Of a DNA stretch of 64,000 nucleotides, positions 42,852-51,612 are shown in pieces. The stretch is from Aquisalibacillus elongatus (lineage in GTDB: Bacteria > Bacillota > Bacilli > Bacillales > Alkalibacillaceae): positions 62,001 through 126,000 of the forward strand of contig NZ_RKRF01000008.1 in NCBI RefSeq assembly GCF_003843875.1, read 5' to 3'. The translations under genes and the position numbers were made by a program. Each line of letters begins with the position of its first letter. Positions within the stretch are counted from its first letter, which is position 1. Under the pieces are notes generated by a model. The model made no database searches, was not told the DNA's origin, and was given only the letters and a program-made list of their open reading frames with translations.

Positions 42852-42963
42852 ATTATATGGCCTCCTTTTTAACAAATTACAACTATTAAGGTGTATCAAA
42901 TGGATTATTTTATGCATGTGGCATTTTAATAAAATTTATGAATATAAATAACTACCTTGTATT

Positions 42964-43013
42964 ATTCAGTAGTGCATGTTAAGTTATAGTAAGCTATTGA
43001 ATAATATTCAGTA
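42964..43013 (+). promoter_or_regulatory. Candidate PadR operator region
   Basis: ATTCAGTA occurs twice on the same face (42964-42971 and 43006-43013, 42 bp apart). The second copy is part of a palindrome TGAATA-A-TATTCA (42998-43010). It lies just upstream of the PadR-led operon and would suit autoregulation. Confidence 0.45.
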
Positions 43014-43032
43014 CTGGGAAAAGAGGTATAGT

Positions 43033-43356
43033 ATGAATACTCAATTTAAAAAAGGCATCTTAGAACTTTGCGTTTTAGTATTGATCTATAAAAAGGATCA
43101 GTATGGATATGAGTTAGCTCAGAACATATCGGATAATATTGATTTGGCAGAAGGTTCACTTTATCCGTTGTTAAGACGTCTAACAAAAGAAGGTTATTGC
43201 ACAACGTATTTAGCTGAATCAAAGGAAGGCCCGCCGCGCAAATATTATCGGTTAACTGATAAAGGAAAACAATACATGGACTTTTTAGTAAGTGAATGGG
43301 AGTTATTTTCCATCAATGTGAATTTGTTAATTAAGGAGGCATTAAAAGATGAATAA
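43033..43356 (+). CDS. PadR family transcriptional regulator
   Basis: A 107-residue PadR-like winged-helix protein: GILELCVLVLIYKKDQYGYEL, the recognition region LAEGSLYPLLRRLTKEGY and the wing GPPRKYYRLTDKGKQY. The start at 43033 follows AGAGGTA. It heads an operon with a DUF1700 and a DUF4097 protein, a trio common in Firmicutes and linked to envelope stress. Its last codons overlap the next gene by 8 nt. Confidence 0.88.
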   Translation: MNTQFKKGILELCVLVLIYKKDQYGYELAQNISDNIDLAEGSLYPLLRRLTKEGYCTTYLAESKEGPPRKYYRLTDKGKQYMDFLVSEWELFSINVNLLIKEALKDE

Positions 43357-43897
43357 AGACCAATATTTAAAGGAGTTAAAGCAATTATTAGCTCCATTAT
43401 CTAAAGTAGAGCGGGATGAAATTTTGTATGATTATCGAGAACATTTCGATAACGGATTAAGGGATGGCAAAACAGACTTAGAGGTAATTAACGAATTAGG
43501 TTCGCCAGAAGAAGTTGCTGAAAATGTTCTCGAAGAGTTACCTAATTCAAAGAAGAGTATCCATAATACAAACACTGATTTAGTACGTATGGTTGTTTTA
43601 AGCATCGTATTAATTTTTATAAATATTATATTTGTATTAGCTCCTTTGATTGGAATTATAACAGCATATTTTGGACTTTATAGTGTCGTAGTCACCCTGA
43701 TTTTTAGTCCTATGGTATTATTCTTTAATGCGATTGTGAATGGTGTCGGGAGTATTCTCATAAGTTTTTTCCTGGTAGGTGTTGGACTATCGTTAGGTGT
43801 TTTAGTATTGCTTGGATTATTGTGGTTAGGAAAATGGTTATTCCGCTTAATAAAAATGTACATTAATTTCAATGTGAGATTGGTGAGGGGGTATTAA
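43349..43897 (+). CDS. DUF1700 (HAAS domain) membrane protein
   Basis: A 182-residue protein. The N-terminal 60 residues form the HAAS-type helical domain (YLKELKQLLAPLSKVERDEILYDYREHF, then ELGSPEEVAENVLEE); residues 75-165 contain two long membrane segments. It usually accompanies a PadR regulator, thought to tether or modulate it. AAGGAGG precedes ATG 43349. Confidence 0.88.
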   Translation: MNKDQYLKELKQLLAPLSKVERDEILYDYREHFDNGLRDGKTDLEVINELGSPEEVAENVLEELPNSKKSIHNTNTDLVRMVVLSIVLIFINIIFVLAPLIGIITAYFGLYSVVVTLIFSPMVLFFNAIVNGVGSILISFFLVGVGLSLGVLVLLGLLWLGKWLFRLIKMYINFNVRLVRGY

Positions 43898-43898
43898 C

Positions 43899-44741
43899 AT
43901 GAAAAGAGTTGCCATTATATCCGTTATTATATTATTTGTTAGTCTGATTGGATTGACCGTTACTGTTGCTATTAATGGTGGTTCAATAAAAGGAATGTTT
44001 TTAGGAAAATCAGAAAAGATTGAAGAACAAAAAACATTTGAGAGTCAAGAAATTGATCGAGTTAATATTGAAGCAAATAGTTCAAAACTAAATATATTAC
44101 CAACAGATGGTAATGAGATTACTGTAGATTATTATGGAGAAAAGTATGTATTCTCTGATAGTCAATTTAAAGTGAATCAAGAAGGGAATCAATTAAATGT
44201 TGATTTAAGAGAAAATCAGTCGTTTTTTTGGTTTAATATAGGAAATAGAATGAATTTGGATGTATATTTACCAGAGAAGATTTATGATGCTATCCAAATT
44301 GATTTATCAGCAGCAACTGTAAGCATTGATAACATTCAAGTTAGGGAACTAGGAATAGATACAAGTGCTGGGAAGGTGGATTTAACATCCATTGATAGTG
44401 AAAAATCAGCTATCGACACTTCAGCAGGGGCAGTGACTATTAATCGTATTACGGGTGACTTAGATATTGATACAAGTGCTGGTAAAGTAGTTGTTGATCT
44501 AGAGAGCCTTGAACAAAATATTAATGTAGATACATCAGCTGGTCAAGTAATCATTAATACAGTTGAGCAACCAACAGATATGGTATTAGATTATCGTGCG
44601 AGTGCTGGTAGTGCATCGATTGACTTCCCATTAAATTATGAGGAAAATTCCGGTAATCGCATTAAAGGTTCAATAGGAGAGGGTATTTATCGTGTTGACG
44701 TGAATACTAGTGCAGGTTCATTTGAATTTAACACAAGGTAG
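43899..44741 (+). CDS. DUF4097 beta-repeat membrane-anchored protein
   Basis: A 280-residue protein with an N-terminal membrane anchor (5-25) and a long extracytoplasmic beta-solenoid. The repeat core DTSAG recurs five times (near 152, 172, 191, 210 and 273), each followed by a beta strand, which is the DUF4097/LiaG-type repeat. It is co-transcribed with PadR and DUF1700 and is probably an envelope-stress or adhesion-like component. Its ATG lies one nucleotide after the previous stop. Confidence 0.85.
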   Translation: MKRVAIISVIILFVSLIGLTVTVAINGGSIKGMFLGKSEKIEEQKTFESQEIDRVNIEANSSKLNILPTDGNEITVDYYGEKYVFSDSQFKVNQEGNQLNVDLRENQSFFWFNIGNRMNLDVYLPEKIYDAIQIDLSAATVSIDNIQVRELGIDTSAGKVDLTSIDSEKSAIDTSAGAVTINRITGDLDIDTSAGKVVVDLESLEQNINVDTSAGQVIINTVEQPTDMVLDYRASAGSASIDFPLNYEENSGNRIKGSIGEGIYRVDVNTSAGSFEFNTR

Positions 44742-44760
44742 GCGGTCGCCTACCTTTTTT
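44735..44760 (+). terminator. Terminator of the PadR operon
   Basis: Stem GGTAGGCG/CGCCTACC (44737-44744 with 44747-44754) with a 2-nt gap, then six T. The last stop codon lies inside the stem. Confidence 0.8.
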
Positions 44761-44798
44761 ACAAAATGAGTGCTAAGCTTCATTTTAATTTAAGATCA

Positions 44799-44830
44799 TA
44801 AAAAACCAACTAGCAGTTTTGACTAGTTGG
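44799..44830 (-). terminator. Terminator of luxS
   Basis: Stem CCAACTAG/CTAGTTGG (44806-44813 with 44823-44830), with TTTTTT on the minus strand. Confidence 0.8.
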
Positions 44831-44840
44831 CATCAATAAT

Positions 44841-45311
44841 TTAGACTTCTTCACCAAAAACATCATGCCATTCATCGCGATTTTCAAGCATTTCTTTCGC
44901 AATGTCTTTTGCGCCTTCTAAACTATGGTTGGCAGCCCAACCGCACTGCACTTCATTGCATGCTGGAACTTCATCAGCGTTTAGCACATCGTGTAATGTT
45001 TTTTCAATCGCATCTAAAATTTCATCGTAATCATTATGGTTTAGCACAGATAGATAGAACCCAGTCTGGCAACCCATTGGTCCGATATCGATGACATTGT
45101 CTAAATGGTTCCGAATGTTTTCAGCCATTAAATGTTCGATTGAGTGTAGACCGTCCATTTCCATATGCGCTTTGTTAGGTTGTTTAAAGCGGATATCGTA
45201 TTTATGAATCTGATCTTGTTGACCTTTTGTAATTCCGACGAGTCGTACATAAGGAGCTTTGACTTTCGTGTGATCTAAGTTAAAACTTTCAACGTTCATC
45301 TTTTCAGTCAT
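44841..45311 (-). CDS. luxS: S-ribosylhomocysteine lyase LuxS
   Basis: A 156-residue protein. The metal motif HSIEH (56-60) and C123 in [12 protein letters not shown] bind the catalytic iron, and C81 in GCQTGFY is the general acid/base. It splits S-ribosylhomocysteine to homocysteine and the AI-2 precursor DPD in the activated methyl cycle. The start has AAAGGAGG upstream. It is monocistronic; no pfs gene is adjacent. Confidence 0.95.
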   Translation of the reverse strand: MTEKMNVESFNLDHTKVKAPYVRLVGITKGQQDQIHKYDIRFKQPNKAHMEMDGLHSIEHLMAENIRNHLDNVIDIGPMGCQTGFYLSVLNHNDYDEILDAIEKTLHDVLNADEVPACNEVQCGWAANHSLEGAKDIAKEMLENRDEWHDVFGEEV

Positions 45312-45360
45312 TTTAATTCCTCCTTTAACTTTATGATAACACTAGTATTTACGGTAAACA

Positions 45361-45391
45361 AAAACTGAGAAGGCAATGGCCTCTCAGTTTT
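45361..45391. terminator. Terminator between pdxK and luxS
   Basis: Stem AAAACTGAGA/TCTCAGTTTT with an inner GGC/GCC pair (45361-45391). It serves the minus-strand pdxK. Confidence 0.75.
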
Positions 45392-46199
45392 ATACGTTAA
45401 CGTGATTGTGGCGGTTCGCAAATTGATTAACTGAACCGACATATTGATTAAGCTTAGATGCGCCATCAATCGCATTTGTGATGAATGTTTTAGCTGATCG
45501 AATGGCTTCTAATGGCTCTTGGCCTTTTGCGATATAAGCTGTAATAGCAGATGCGAACGTGCAGCCCGCACCGTGCGTGTAAGTTGTGTCGATGGCATCT
45601 GTTTCAATTAAAATAAAATCGCCACCAGCGTAATAAACGTCAACAGCTACATCGCCTTCTACATCTGCGCCACCTTTTACAATGACGTGCTGTGCACCTA
45701 ACTCGTAAATGCGTTTTGCAGCTTCTTTCATTTCATCCACTGTTGTAATGTTAGACATCTCAGCAAGTTGGCCAGCTTCAAACAAGTTTGGTGTAGTCAC
45801 ATATGCATTCGGAACTAACACATCGCGTAATGCTTGTGAGTTTTCAGGATGCAATGCTTCGTCTTGCCCTTTGCAAACTAATACAGGGTCGATAACCGCT
45901 TTTAGGTCGTGTTTATTAATCACTTCAGCAGCTAATTCGATTACCTCTGCTGTTGGAAGCATACCTGTTTTCATAATGTCGACACCAACGCCATCTAAAA
46001 TCGTATGAAGCTGTGCTTTTACTGTATCAAAGTCAATCGGATAAACATCGTGTGCCCAATCGTTTGATGGGTTTTGTGCGACGATTGTTGTTAAAGCTGT
46101 CATCGGATAGATGCCGATTTCTTGTGACGTTTTGATATCAGCCTGAATACCAGCTCCACCACTTGTATCTGAACCTGCTAATACTAATGCTCTTTTCAT
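45390..46199 (-). CDS. pdxK: Pyridoxine kinase/hydroxymethylpyrimidine kinase, PdxK type
   Basis: A 269-residue ribokinase-fold kinase. GSDTSGGAGIQAD begins the fold; THGAGCTFAS (208-217) is the phosphate-binding/anion hole. C109 in VLVCKGQDE and C213 in GAGC match the two cysteines of the Bacillus PdxK (ThiD-like) enzyme that bind pyridoxal, whereas classical ThiD has VAKSG at the first site. It should phosphorylate B6 vitamers and perhaps HMP. No thiamine genes are nearby. Confidence 0.85.
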   Translation of the reverse strand: MKRALVLAGSDTSGGAGIQADIKTSQEIGIYPMTALTTIVAQNPSNDWAHDVYPIDFDTVKAQLHTILDGVGVDIMKTGMLPTAEVIELAAEVINKHDLKAVIDPVLVCKGQDEALHPENSQALRDVLVPNAYVTTPNLFEAGQLAEMSNITTVDEMKEAAKRIYELGAQHVIVKGGADVEGDVAVDVYYAGGDFILIETDAIDTTYTHGAGCTFASAITAYIAKGQEPLEAIRSAKTFITNAIDGASKLNQYVGSVNQFANRHNHVNV

Positions 46200-46262
46200 G
46201 TCTTTCCCTCGCTTTCAAATCTTCTGTTGTTATTGTAAGGTAAAAGCTACTACGTGACAACT

Positions 46263-47504
46263 TTATGATGTTGAGTGTTTTGTTTTTGAAGGAACATGGC
46301 TATCAGAATGGGATTCACGCCATTTAATAAATAGCAAGATCATTCCACAGCTGAACAACATAACACTTGTCATGATGAAGACTGATGAAATGTTATACCA
46401 ACCTGCAACAATTCCACCTAAAACTGGTCCTAGCACATTACCTAAGAAGCGTAGGCTTGTGTTGTAGCCCATGACTTCACCTTGCATATTAATCGGAGCC
46501 ACTTGTCTTATATAAGCCATTCGAACTGGGATAATCCCACCTAATGTCACACCGAGTAAGAACCTGACGATGACAAGTTGCCATACTTCGTTAACGAACG
46601 CACCTGGAAGATAAACCAAGCCAGCTGCAATTAGTAATCCAATGAGAATTTTTTCATAACCTACCCGGTCTGCAATTCGTCCCCAACGCCTAGTCATAAG
46701 TAAATTACCTAAACCTGTGATGGAAAAGGCAATTCCTGAGATGAAGGCTAAGTTAGCCGGACCGTTCAGTTCACTAACGTATAAAGCAAGAATCGGCTGG
46801 ACCGCAAAGTGCGCGACTTGAACGAACATAGATAAAATAATGACCGAGATTAACATTGGATGTCCAATAATAAACGTTAATACTTCTTTTCTCGTATAGC
46901 TTTCTTGTTCATTCTCATCGTCTTTCACACGGAATTCTTTTAAACCAAATGCCACTAAAAGGCCTGCTATAAAGATCGTAACTGATGTCATTTGGAAAGC
47001 CTGTGCATAACCAAACGAATCGGCTAAAACACCACCAAGCAACGGACCCATTAATGTTCCGGTAACCGTACCCGTTTGCAGGGTGCCTAGGACTCTGCCT
47101 GAAATTCCCTTTTGTGTTTGAGTTGAAATTAAGGCTTGTGATAATGGAATGAAGCCAGTAAAAACACCCATTATAAAGCGTAATAAAAATAGTTGAAAGA
47201 CCGTTTGTACTTCGCCCATTAAAAAGACACTCGTAGCAAGACCGAATGCTGCGATCATAAGAATGGGTTTTCGGCCATAACGGTCTCCAATTCGACCCCA
47301 AATAGGTGAGACGGCAAAAGCTGTTAGGAATGTGATTCCAAATGTATAGCCTGCCCAAGTTTGAACATAATCATCGGAGAAATTTCCAAACGTTTCTATA
47401 TATAGTGATAAAAATGGCATCACCATTGTCATACTTCCGGCAACAAAAAAATTGGCGAACCACATGATCGCCAAGTTGCGTTTTGCTAAGGATTGCTGAT
47501 CCAA
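46263..47504 (-). CDS. MFS multidrug efflux transporter
   Basis: A 413-residue transporter with 12 helices in two six-helix halves. The MFS signature WGRIGDRYGRKPIL is between helices 2 and 3, a second GRIADRVG copy is in the second half, and the antiporter motif C GTVTGTLMGPLLGG is in helix 5. Motif C marks a drug:proton antiporter of the DHA1 (NorA/TetA) branch. The start is TTG 47504, behind AGAAGGG. The substrate is unknown. Confidence 0.85.
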   Translation of the reverse strand: MDQQSLAKRNLAIMWFANFFVAGSMTMVMPFLSLYIETFGNFSDDYVQTWAGYTFGITFLTAFAVSPIWGRIGDRYGRKPILMIAAFGLATSVFLMGEVQTVFQLFLLRFIMGVFTGFIPLSQALISTQTQKGISGRVLGTLQTGTVTGTLMGPLLGGVLADSFGYAQAFQMTSVTIFIAGLLVAFGLKEFRVKDDENEQESYTRKEVLTFIIGHPMLISVIILSMFVQVAHFAVQPILALYVSELNGPANLAFISGIAFSITGLGNLLMTRRWGRIADRVGYEKILIGLLIAAGLVYLPGAFVNEVWQLVIVRFLLGVTLGGIIPVRMAYIRQVAPINMQGEVMGYNTSLRFLGNVLGPVLGGIVAGWYNISSVFIMTSVMLFSCGMILLFIKWRESHSDSHVPSKTKHSTS

Positions 47505-47682
47505 CGTTGACCCTTCTTTCTAATATTTCGGTTACCGATTATTTCGTCTTGCTAAATAATATCATAATCTAGGCTAATTGTCGAGATGGTTGCTTAATCA
47601 TTGTTGTGGTCAATAAAACCAATATTATAACAAGGGTACGAAAGAGTATTGATGAAATGATTGGTAAATGAACCAAAAAATA

Positions 47683-47943
47683 GGCTGGGAGTGAAAAATG
47701 TAAAAGAAGAATACTATTTTGGAACACTGATTTTCAGCGTAGGCAAAAAGCGTAGACTCCGACAGGAACAGCACGAGCTGAAAATCACGCAAAACTCACG
47801 GAAGTGAGTTTTGGGAAGTTGAAGCCGTGCCTGTGGAAAGCGGAGCTTTTTGACGGAGCGGTATTAGAAAGACCGTACAATGATTAAAATGATTTACTCA
47901 TTGTACGGTCTGTATTTTACTTATAAACTTTTGTCCCAGTCTC
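47683..47943 (+). repeat. Structured intergenic repeat, copy B
   Basis: About 260 bp with ends GGCTGGGAGTGAAAAA and CTTTTGTCCCAGTC. Inside are blocks shared with copy A: GAACAGCACGAGCTGAAAAT, a TTTTGGGAAGTTGA block, and GTGGAAAGCGGAGC. The terminal hairpin GACCGTACAATGA/TCATTGTACGGTC (47871-47883 with 47898-47910) differs in sequence from that of copy A but keeps pairing. It lies directly downstream of the fbpC stop, hairpin first. Confidence 0.8.
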
Positions 47944-47948
47944 TATAA

Positions 47949-48686
47949 TTACAATTTAGATAAAACTCTTGGTTTAACAGCTAAACGTTCTGAAATATCA
48001 CAATCTGTACCGAAAATCTCATCTGGTGTACCAGTGTCAGTAATTTTACCATCTCGCAGAATGACAATGTTATCAGCTAGTGCTTGAGCATCTTCTTGGT
48101 CATGCGTAACAAAAATGGATGTCACACCAGTTGTTTTTAAAATTTTACGAAGCTCTTCTCTAATTTTGATCTGTAAATCAGCATCTAGGTTACTGAAAGG
48201 CTCATCGAATAGTAATAATTTAGGCTTTGGCGCTAAAGCTCGTGCCAATGCGACACGCTGCTGCTGACCACCACTTAATTCATAAGGATAACGTTTGTCA
48301 TAGCCTTCTAGATTAACGAGTTCTAGAACTTCTTGTAGGCGAGTTTTCTTCTCTTTGCGTGACCATTTAAGTAGACCAAATTGGATGTTTTCCTTAACGG
48401 TCATATGAGGGAATAATGCATAATCCTGAAAAACCATACCAATCCCACGGTTTTCGGGTTGAACAAATTTTGAATGACTGCACATACAGTCATCGCCCAC
48501 CATGATATTTCCTTTAGTCGGCATTTCTAACCCAGCAATTAATCGTAGCAACGTACTTTTACCACTACCGGACTCACCTAAAATCGTTGTAATACCACCT
48601 TTATTAATGGTCAAATTAAATTGGTCGATGGTGAGTTCTTCTGCATTTGGATATTTATAATGTAAGTCTCGAATGTGAACAAACAT
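47949..48686 (-). CDS. fbpC: Ferric iron ABC transporter ATP-binding protein (FbpC-like)
   Basis: A 245-residue ATPase with Walker A GESGSGKSTLLR, the Q-loop VFQDYALFPHMTV, signature [17 protein letters not shown] and Walker B LLLFDEPFSNLDADL. It is shorter than CysA/PotA-type ATPases because the C-terminal regulatory domain is nearly absent. It follows fbpB after 4 nt and is the last gene of the operon. Confidence 0.88.
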   Translation of the reverse strand: MFVHIRDLHYKYPNAEELTIDQFNLTINKGGITTILGESGSGKSTLLRLIAGLEMPTKGNIMVGDDCMCSHSKFVQPENRGIGMVFQDYALFPHMTVKENIQFGLLKWSRKEKKTRLQEVLELVNLEGYDKRYPYELSGGQQQRVALARALAPKPKLLLFDEPFSNLDADLQIKIREELRKILKTTGVTSIFVTHDQEDAQALADNIVILRDGKITDTGTPDEIFGTDCDISERLAVKPRVLSKL

Positions 48687-48690
48687 AGGA

Positions 48691-50322
48691 TTACTCCCTT
48701 TCTAAAACATAATGGAAAAAGTAAATCGCAACCGCACTAATAATAATAATCAAAATCGATGGAATGGCGGCTTCATGAATCATTTCATTCGTTGCATAGT
48801 TAAATGCGTTGGTCGCAAGGGTTTCAAAGTTAAATGGTCTCAAAATCAATGTTAACGGTAGTTCTTTAAGTATATCTATAAATGCGAGAATAAATCCTCC
48901 AAAAATGGCACCTCGAATAAGTTTAAGATCTATTTTGAAAAATGATTGTGTCACACTGTTTCCAAGCATACGTGAAGCTTCAGTGAAATTCGTGCCAATT
49001 CGCTCAAATCCAGATTCGACAGAGTTATAAGCCACTGCAAGATAACGAACGATATAGGCAAAAATCAACATCACAACACTTGTGCTTAGAATGTAAGAAG
49101 AAGTCCAGCCCCAACTGTAAATAAGTTCGTCAATGCTAATAAATAAAGTCACAATACCTACCGCAATAACTGCACCAGGTATAGAATAACCCAAAATGGT
49201 GATTTTAGGGAAAAGTTTTGCAGTTAAACCACGGTGTAATCTCGAGAAATTACTAATAACAATGGCCATAACGGTAATAATTGTGGCAGCAAAGAAGGCT
49301 ACAAACACGGTATTACCAATAACGGAAAACAACTCATTTGATAAAAACTTTTCGTAAGTTAATAAGGCCCAATAAATTAATTGCAAAAGTGGTAAGATAA
49401 ACGCGAGCGAAAAGATACCCATGCAATAACTGAATGCCAACCATTTGTTTCGTCCCTTTAACGGAACAGGTTTCAGAAGCTTAACTTTTGTAGTGGTAAA
49501 ACTAAAACGCTTCCGACCTCGCAGTACACGCTCTAAAATAAGCAGTCCTAATATGATTACCATAAGAGTTCCGGATAACTTGATCGCTGAGTTTAAATCC
49601 CCAAGCCCAAACCATGTTTGGAAGATGGCAGTCGTAAATGTCTGAATGCCGTAATATTTTACAACCCCGTAGTCGTTCAACACTTCTAAAATCACTAAGC
49701 TGACACCCGCTACGATCGATGCTCTTGTAATAGGGAGGACAACCTTAAAATAAATACGCCACGAGCTACTACCTAAAATTCTTGCATTTTCAATAAGTGA
49801 TGTTGATTGACGAGCAAGAAAAGCTTTCGTAATTGTAAAAACGTATGGAAATAAAAACATAACAAAAATAAAAATCGCACCAGGCATATTCATGATATTG
49901 AAATATTGTTGATTGACGGTGATCTCAAATTGATTTCTTAACGTGGTTTGGATGACACCCGTATAGTTCAACATACCATGATACGTGTAGGCTCCAATAT
50001 AAGGTGGGATTGCTAACGGCAATATGAGTCCCCACTTGAAAAATCCTCTTAACGGGAAGTCATAAGCTGATATTAACCATGCAAGACTTGTTCCTATAAG
50101 AGCTGTAAACACACCTACAAAAAGTATAAGAATGATAGAATTTGTAATATACGTACTGAGCATATGCTCTTTGATATGAGTCCAGTTGTCATTAGATTCA
50201 CTAAAGAATTGGACAATAATGGATAAGTTTGGCAGTAATATAAGGCTGACAAATATTATACTCAAAATGGTCCAACTATTCATGTTGCTCTTTATATTTC
50301 TAAACCAACTCAATTTGTTCAC
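48691..50322 (-). CDS. fbpB: Ferric iron ABC transporter permease (FbpB-like, fused halves)
   Basis: A 543-residue permease with 12 helices and two EAA loops (ENARILGSSSWRIYFKVVLPI and EASRMLGNSVTQSFFKIDLKL), as in FbpB/AfuB permeases where two permease domains are fused. The start is placed at GTG 50322; TTG 50313 is also possible, and AAAGGG lies between them. It forms the channel for iron delivered by FbpA. A hairpin separates it from fbpA. Confidence 0.87.
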   Translation of the reverse strand: MNKLSWFRNIKSNMNSWTILSIIFVSLILLPNLSIIVQFFSESNDNWTHIKEHMLSTYITNSIILILFVGVFTALIGTSLAWLISAYDFPLRGFFKWGLILPLAIPPYIGAYTYHGMLNYTGVIQTTLRNQFEITVNQQYFNIMNMPGAIFIFVMFLFPYVFTITKAFLARQSTSLIENARILGSSSWRIYFKVVLPITRASIVAGVSLVILEVLNDYGVVKYYGIQTFTTAIFQTWFGLGDLNSAIKLSGTLMVIILGLLILERVLRGRKRFSFTTTKVKLLKPVPLKGRNKWLAFSYCMGIFSLAFILPLLQLIYWALLTYEKFLSNELFSVIGNTVFVAFFAATIITVMAIVISNFSRLHRGLTAKLFPKITILGYSIPGAVIAVGIVTLFISIDELIYSWGWTSSYILSTSVVMLIFAYIVRYLAVAYNSVESGFERIGTNFTEASRMLGNSVTQSFFKIDLKLIRGAIFGGFILAFIDILKELPLTLILRPFNFETLATNAFNYATNEMIHEAAIPSILIIIISAVAIYFFHYVLERE

Positions 50323-50408
50323 GCCCTTTATTCCTGTACACCACTCCATCTTACAAAAAATCAATACTAGAAGTAAGAGCTTTTAAACACTTGTTGTTAA
50401 ATAGACAA

Positions 50409-50437
50409 AATCAGGTTGTTGGAGCAACAACCTGATT
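50409..50437 (-). terminator. Intercistronic terminator between fbpA and fbpB
   Basis: A perfect 13-bp stem (50409-50421 with 50425-50437), then TTTTG on the minus strand. It should limit read-through into the permease and ATPase genes. Confidence 0.75.
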
Positions 50438-50441
50438 AATT

Positions 50442-51479
50442 TTACTTCCAATTGACTTCGTTAAAGATTTTCACAGCATCTGCGTTGTTTTCTCCTAAGA
50501 TTGAGAGATTGATATCTTGCTCTTTGAAATCGCCCCATTGCTTGAGTGTTTCAGCAGGTTCGACGTTTGGATTAACCGGATACTCGTAATTTGCACTTGC
50601 GAATTGCTTTTGTACATCATCTGACGATAAGAACTCAATTAGTTCAATTGCGTTTTCTTTGTTTTTCGCGTGTTTTGTAACAGCTATGCCACTGACGTTA
50701 ACGTGAGTTCCTGTTGTATCTTGGTTAGGGAAGAAGACATCTAGTTGTTCAGCCACTTTAACTTCTTCATCATCAGCTGAATTTAACATGCCACCTAAGT
50801 AGTAAGTGTTCATGACAGCGATGTCGCCTTCACCAGCCACAACACCTTTTGCTTGGTCACGGTCGCCACCTTGTGGGTCACGTGCCATATTATCAACAAT
50901 TCCCTCAGCCCATTCATTTGCCTCATCACGTCCGTTTAGCTCAATAAATGAAGCTAGGAGTGACTGGTTATATATATTTTCTGATGAACGAATTAAAACT
51001 CGATCTTGCCATTTGGAAGTGGCTAAATCTTCGTAAGTTGAAAGCTCACTCGGATCGACACGATCTTTATGATATACAATGACGCGAGCTCGTTTCGTTA
51101 GACCAAACCATTCTTGATCTTCATCACTCAATTTTTTAGGAATATTTTCATTTAATTTGTCGCTTTCTACACTTTGTAATAAATCTTGTTCCTTAGCGCG
51201 GTGTAGGCGACCTGCATCTGAGGTGTAGAATAAGTCAGCAGTTTGTTCACCTTCACGCTTCATACGTTCAATTAACTCATCAGCACTACCTTCGATAACG
51301 TTAACTTTAATGCCAGTTTCATCTTCAAACTGTTGATAAAGTTCATCGTCAATATCGTAATGACGGCTTGTGTAAAGGTTTAGTTCATCCTCGTTAGAAG
51401 AACTCTCGTTGCCACCACAAGCAGTTAAGAAAAGCAATATTAATACAATTGAACTGAAAAACAATATTTTTTTAGACAT
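50442..51479 (-). CDS. fbpA: Ferric iron-binding lipoprotein (FbpA-like)
   Basis: A 345-residue extracytoplasmic binding protein. It has a signal peptide with lipobox TAC at C21, then a periplasmic-binding fold with the FbpA/FutA-type NLYTSRHYD at the start of the mature part, and AVMNTYYLGGML that supplies the tyrosines used to chelate ferric iron. It is the first gene of the fbpABC operon behind two Fur boxes. Confidence 0.9.
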   Translation of the reverse strand: MSKKILFFSSIVLILLFLTACGGNESSSNEDELNLYTSRHYDIDDELYQQFEDETGIKVNVIEGSADELIERMKREGEQTADLFYTSDAGRLHRAKEQDLLQSVESDKLNENIPKKLSDEDQEWFGLTKRARVIVYHKDRVDPSELSTYEDLATSKWQDRVLIRSSENIYNQSLLASFIELNGRDEANEWAEGIVDNMARDPQGGDRDQAKGVVAGEGDIAVMNTYYLGGMLNSADDEEVKVAEQLDVFFPNQDTTGTHVNVSGIAVTKHAKNKENAIELIEFLSSDDVQKQFASANYEYPVNPNVEPAETLKQWGDFKEQDINLSILGENNADAVKIFNEVNWK

Positions 51480-51509
51480 ATTATGTAACTCCCTTTCTAG
51501 GTTAATAAA

Positions 51510-51560
51510 TGAGAATAATTATCAATCTCAATATATATTGTTAATGATAATCATTCTCAA
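51510..51560 (-). promoter_or_regulatory. Two Fur boxes upstream of fbpA
   Basis: TGAGAATAATTATCAATCTC (51510-51529) and TTAATGATAATCATTCTCAA (51541-51560) both match the GATAATGATAATCATTATC Fur consensus well. Together they would repress fbpABC when iron is plentiful. Confidence 0.85.
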
Positions 51561-51573
51561 GTCAAGGGTTTTT

Positions 51574-51606
51574 TAAAAAAATAATTCCACTCCCGAAAGA
51601 GAGTGG
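51574..51606 (-). terminator. Terminator of cysK
   Basis: Stem CCACTC/GAGTGG (51587-51592 with 51601-51606), followed on the minus strand by an A/T stretch ending in a T-run (51574-51580). Confidence 0.7.
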
Positions 51607-51612
51607 ATGAGA

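Noticed and set aside
46915..47358. 147-codon open frame on the minus strand, inside the MFS gene
   Set aside because: It overlaps the MFS transporter in another frame; its W/C/N-rich composition is unlike a real protein.
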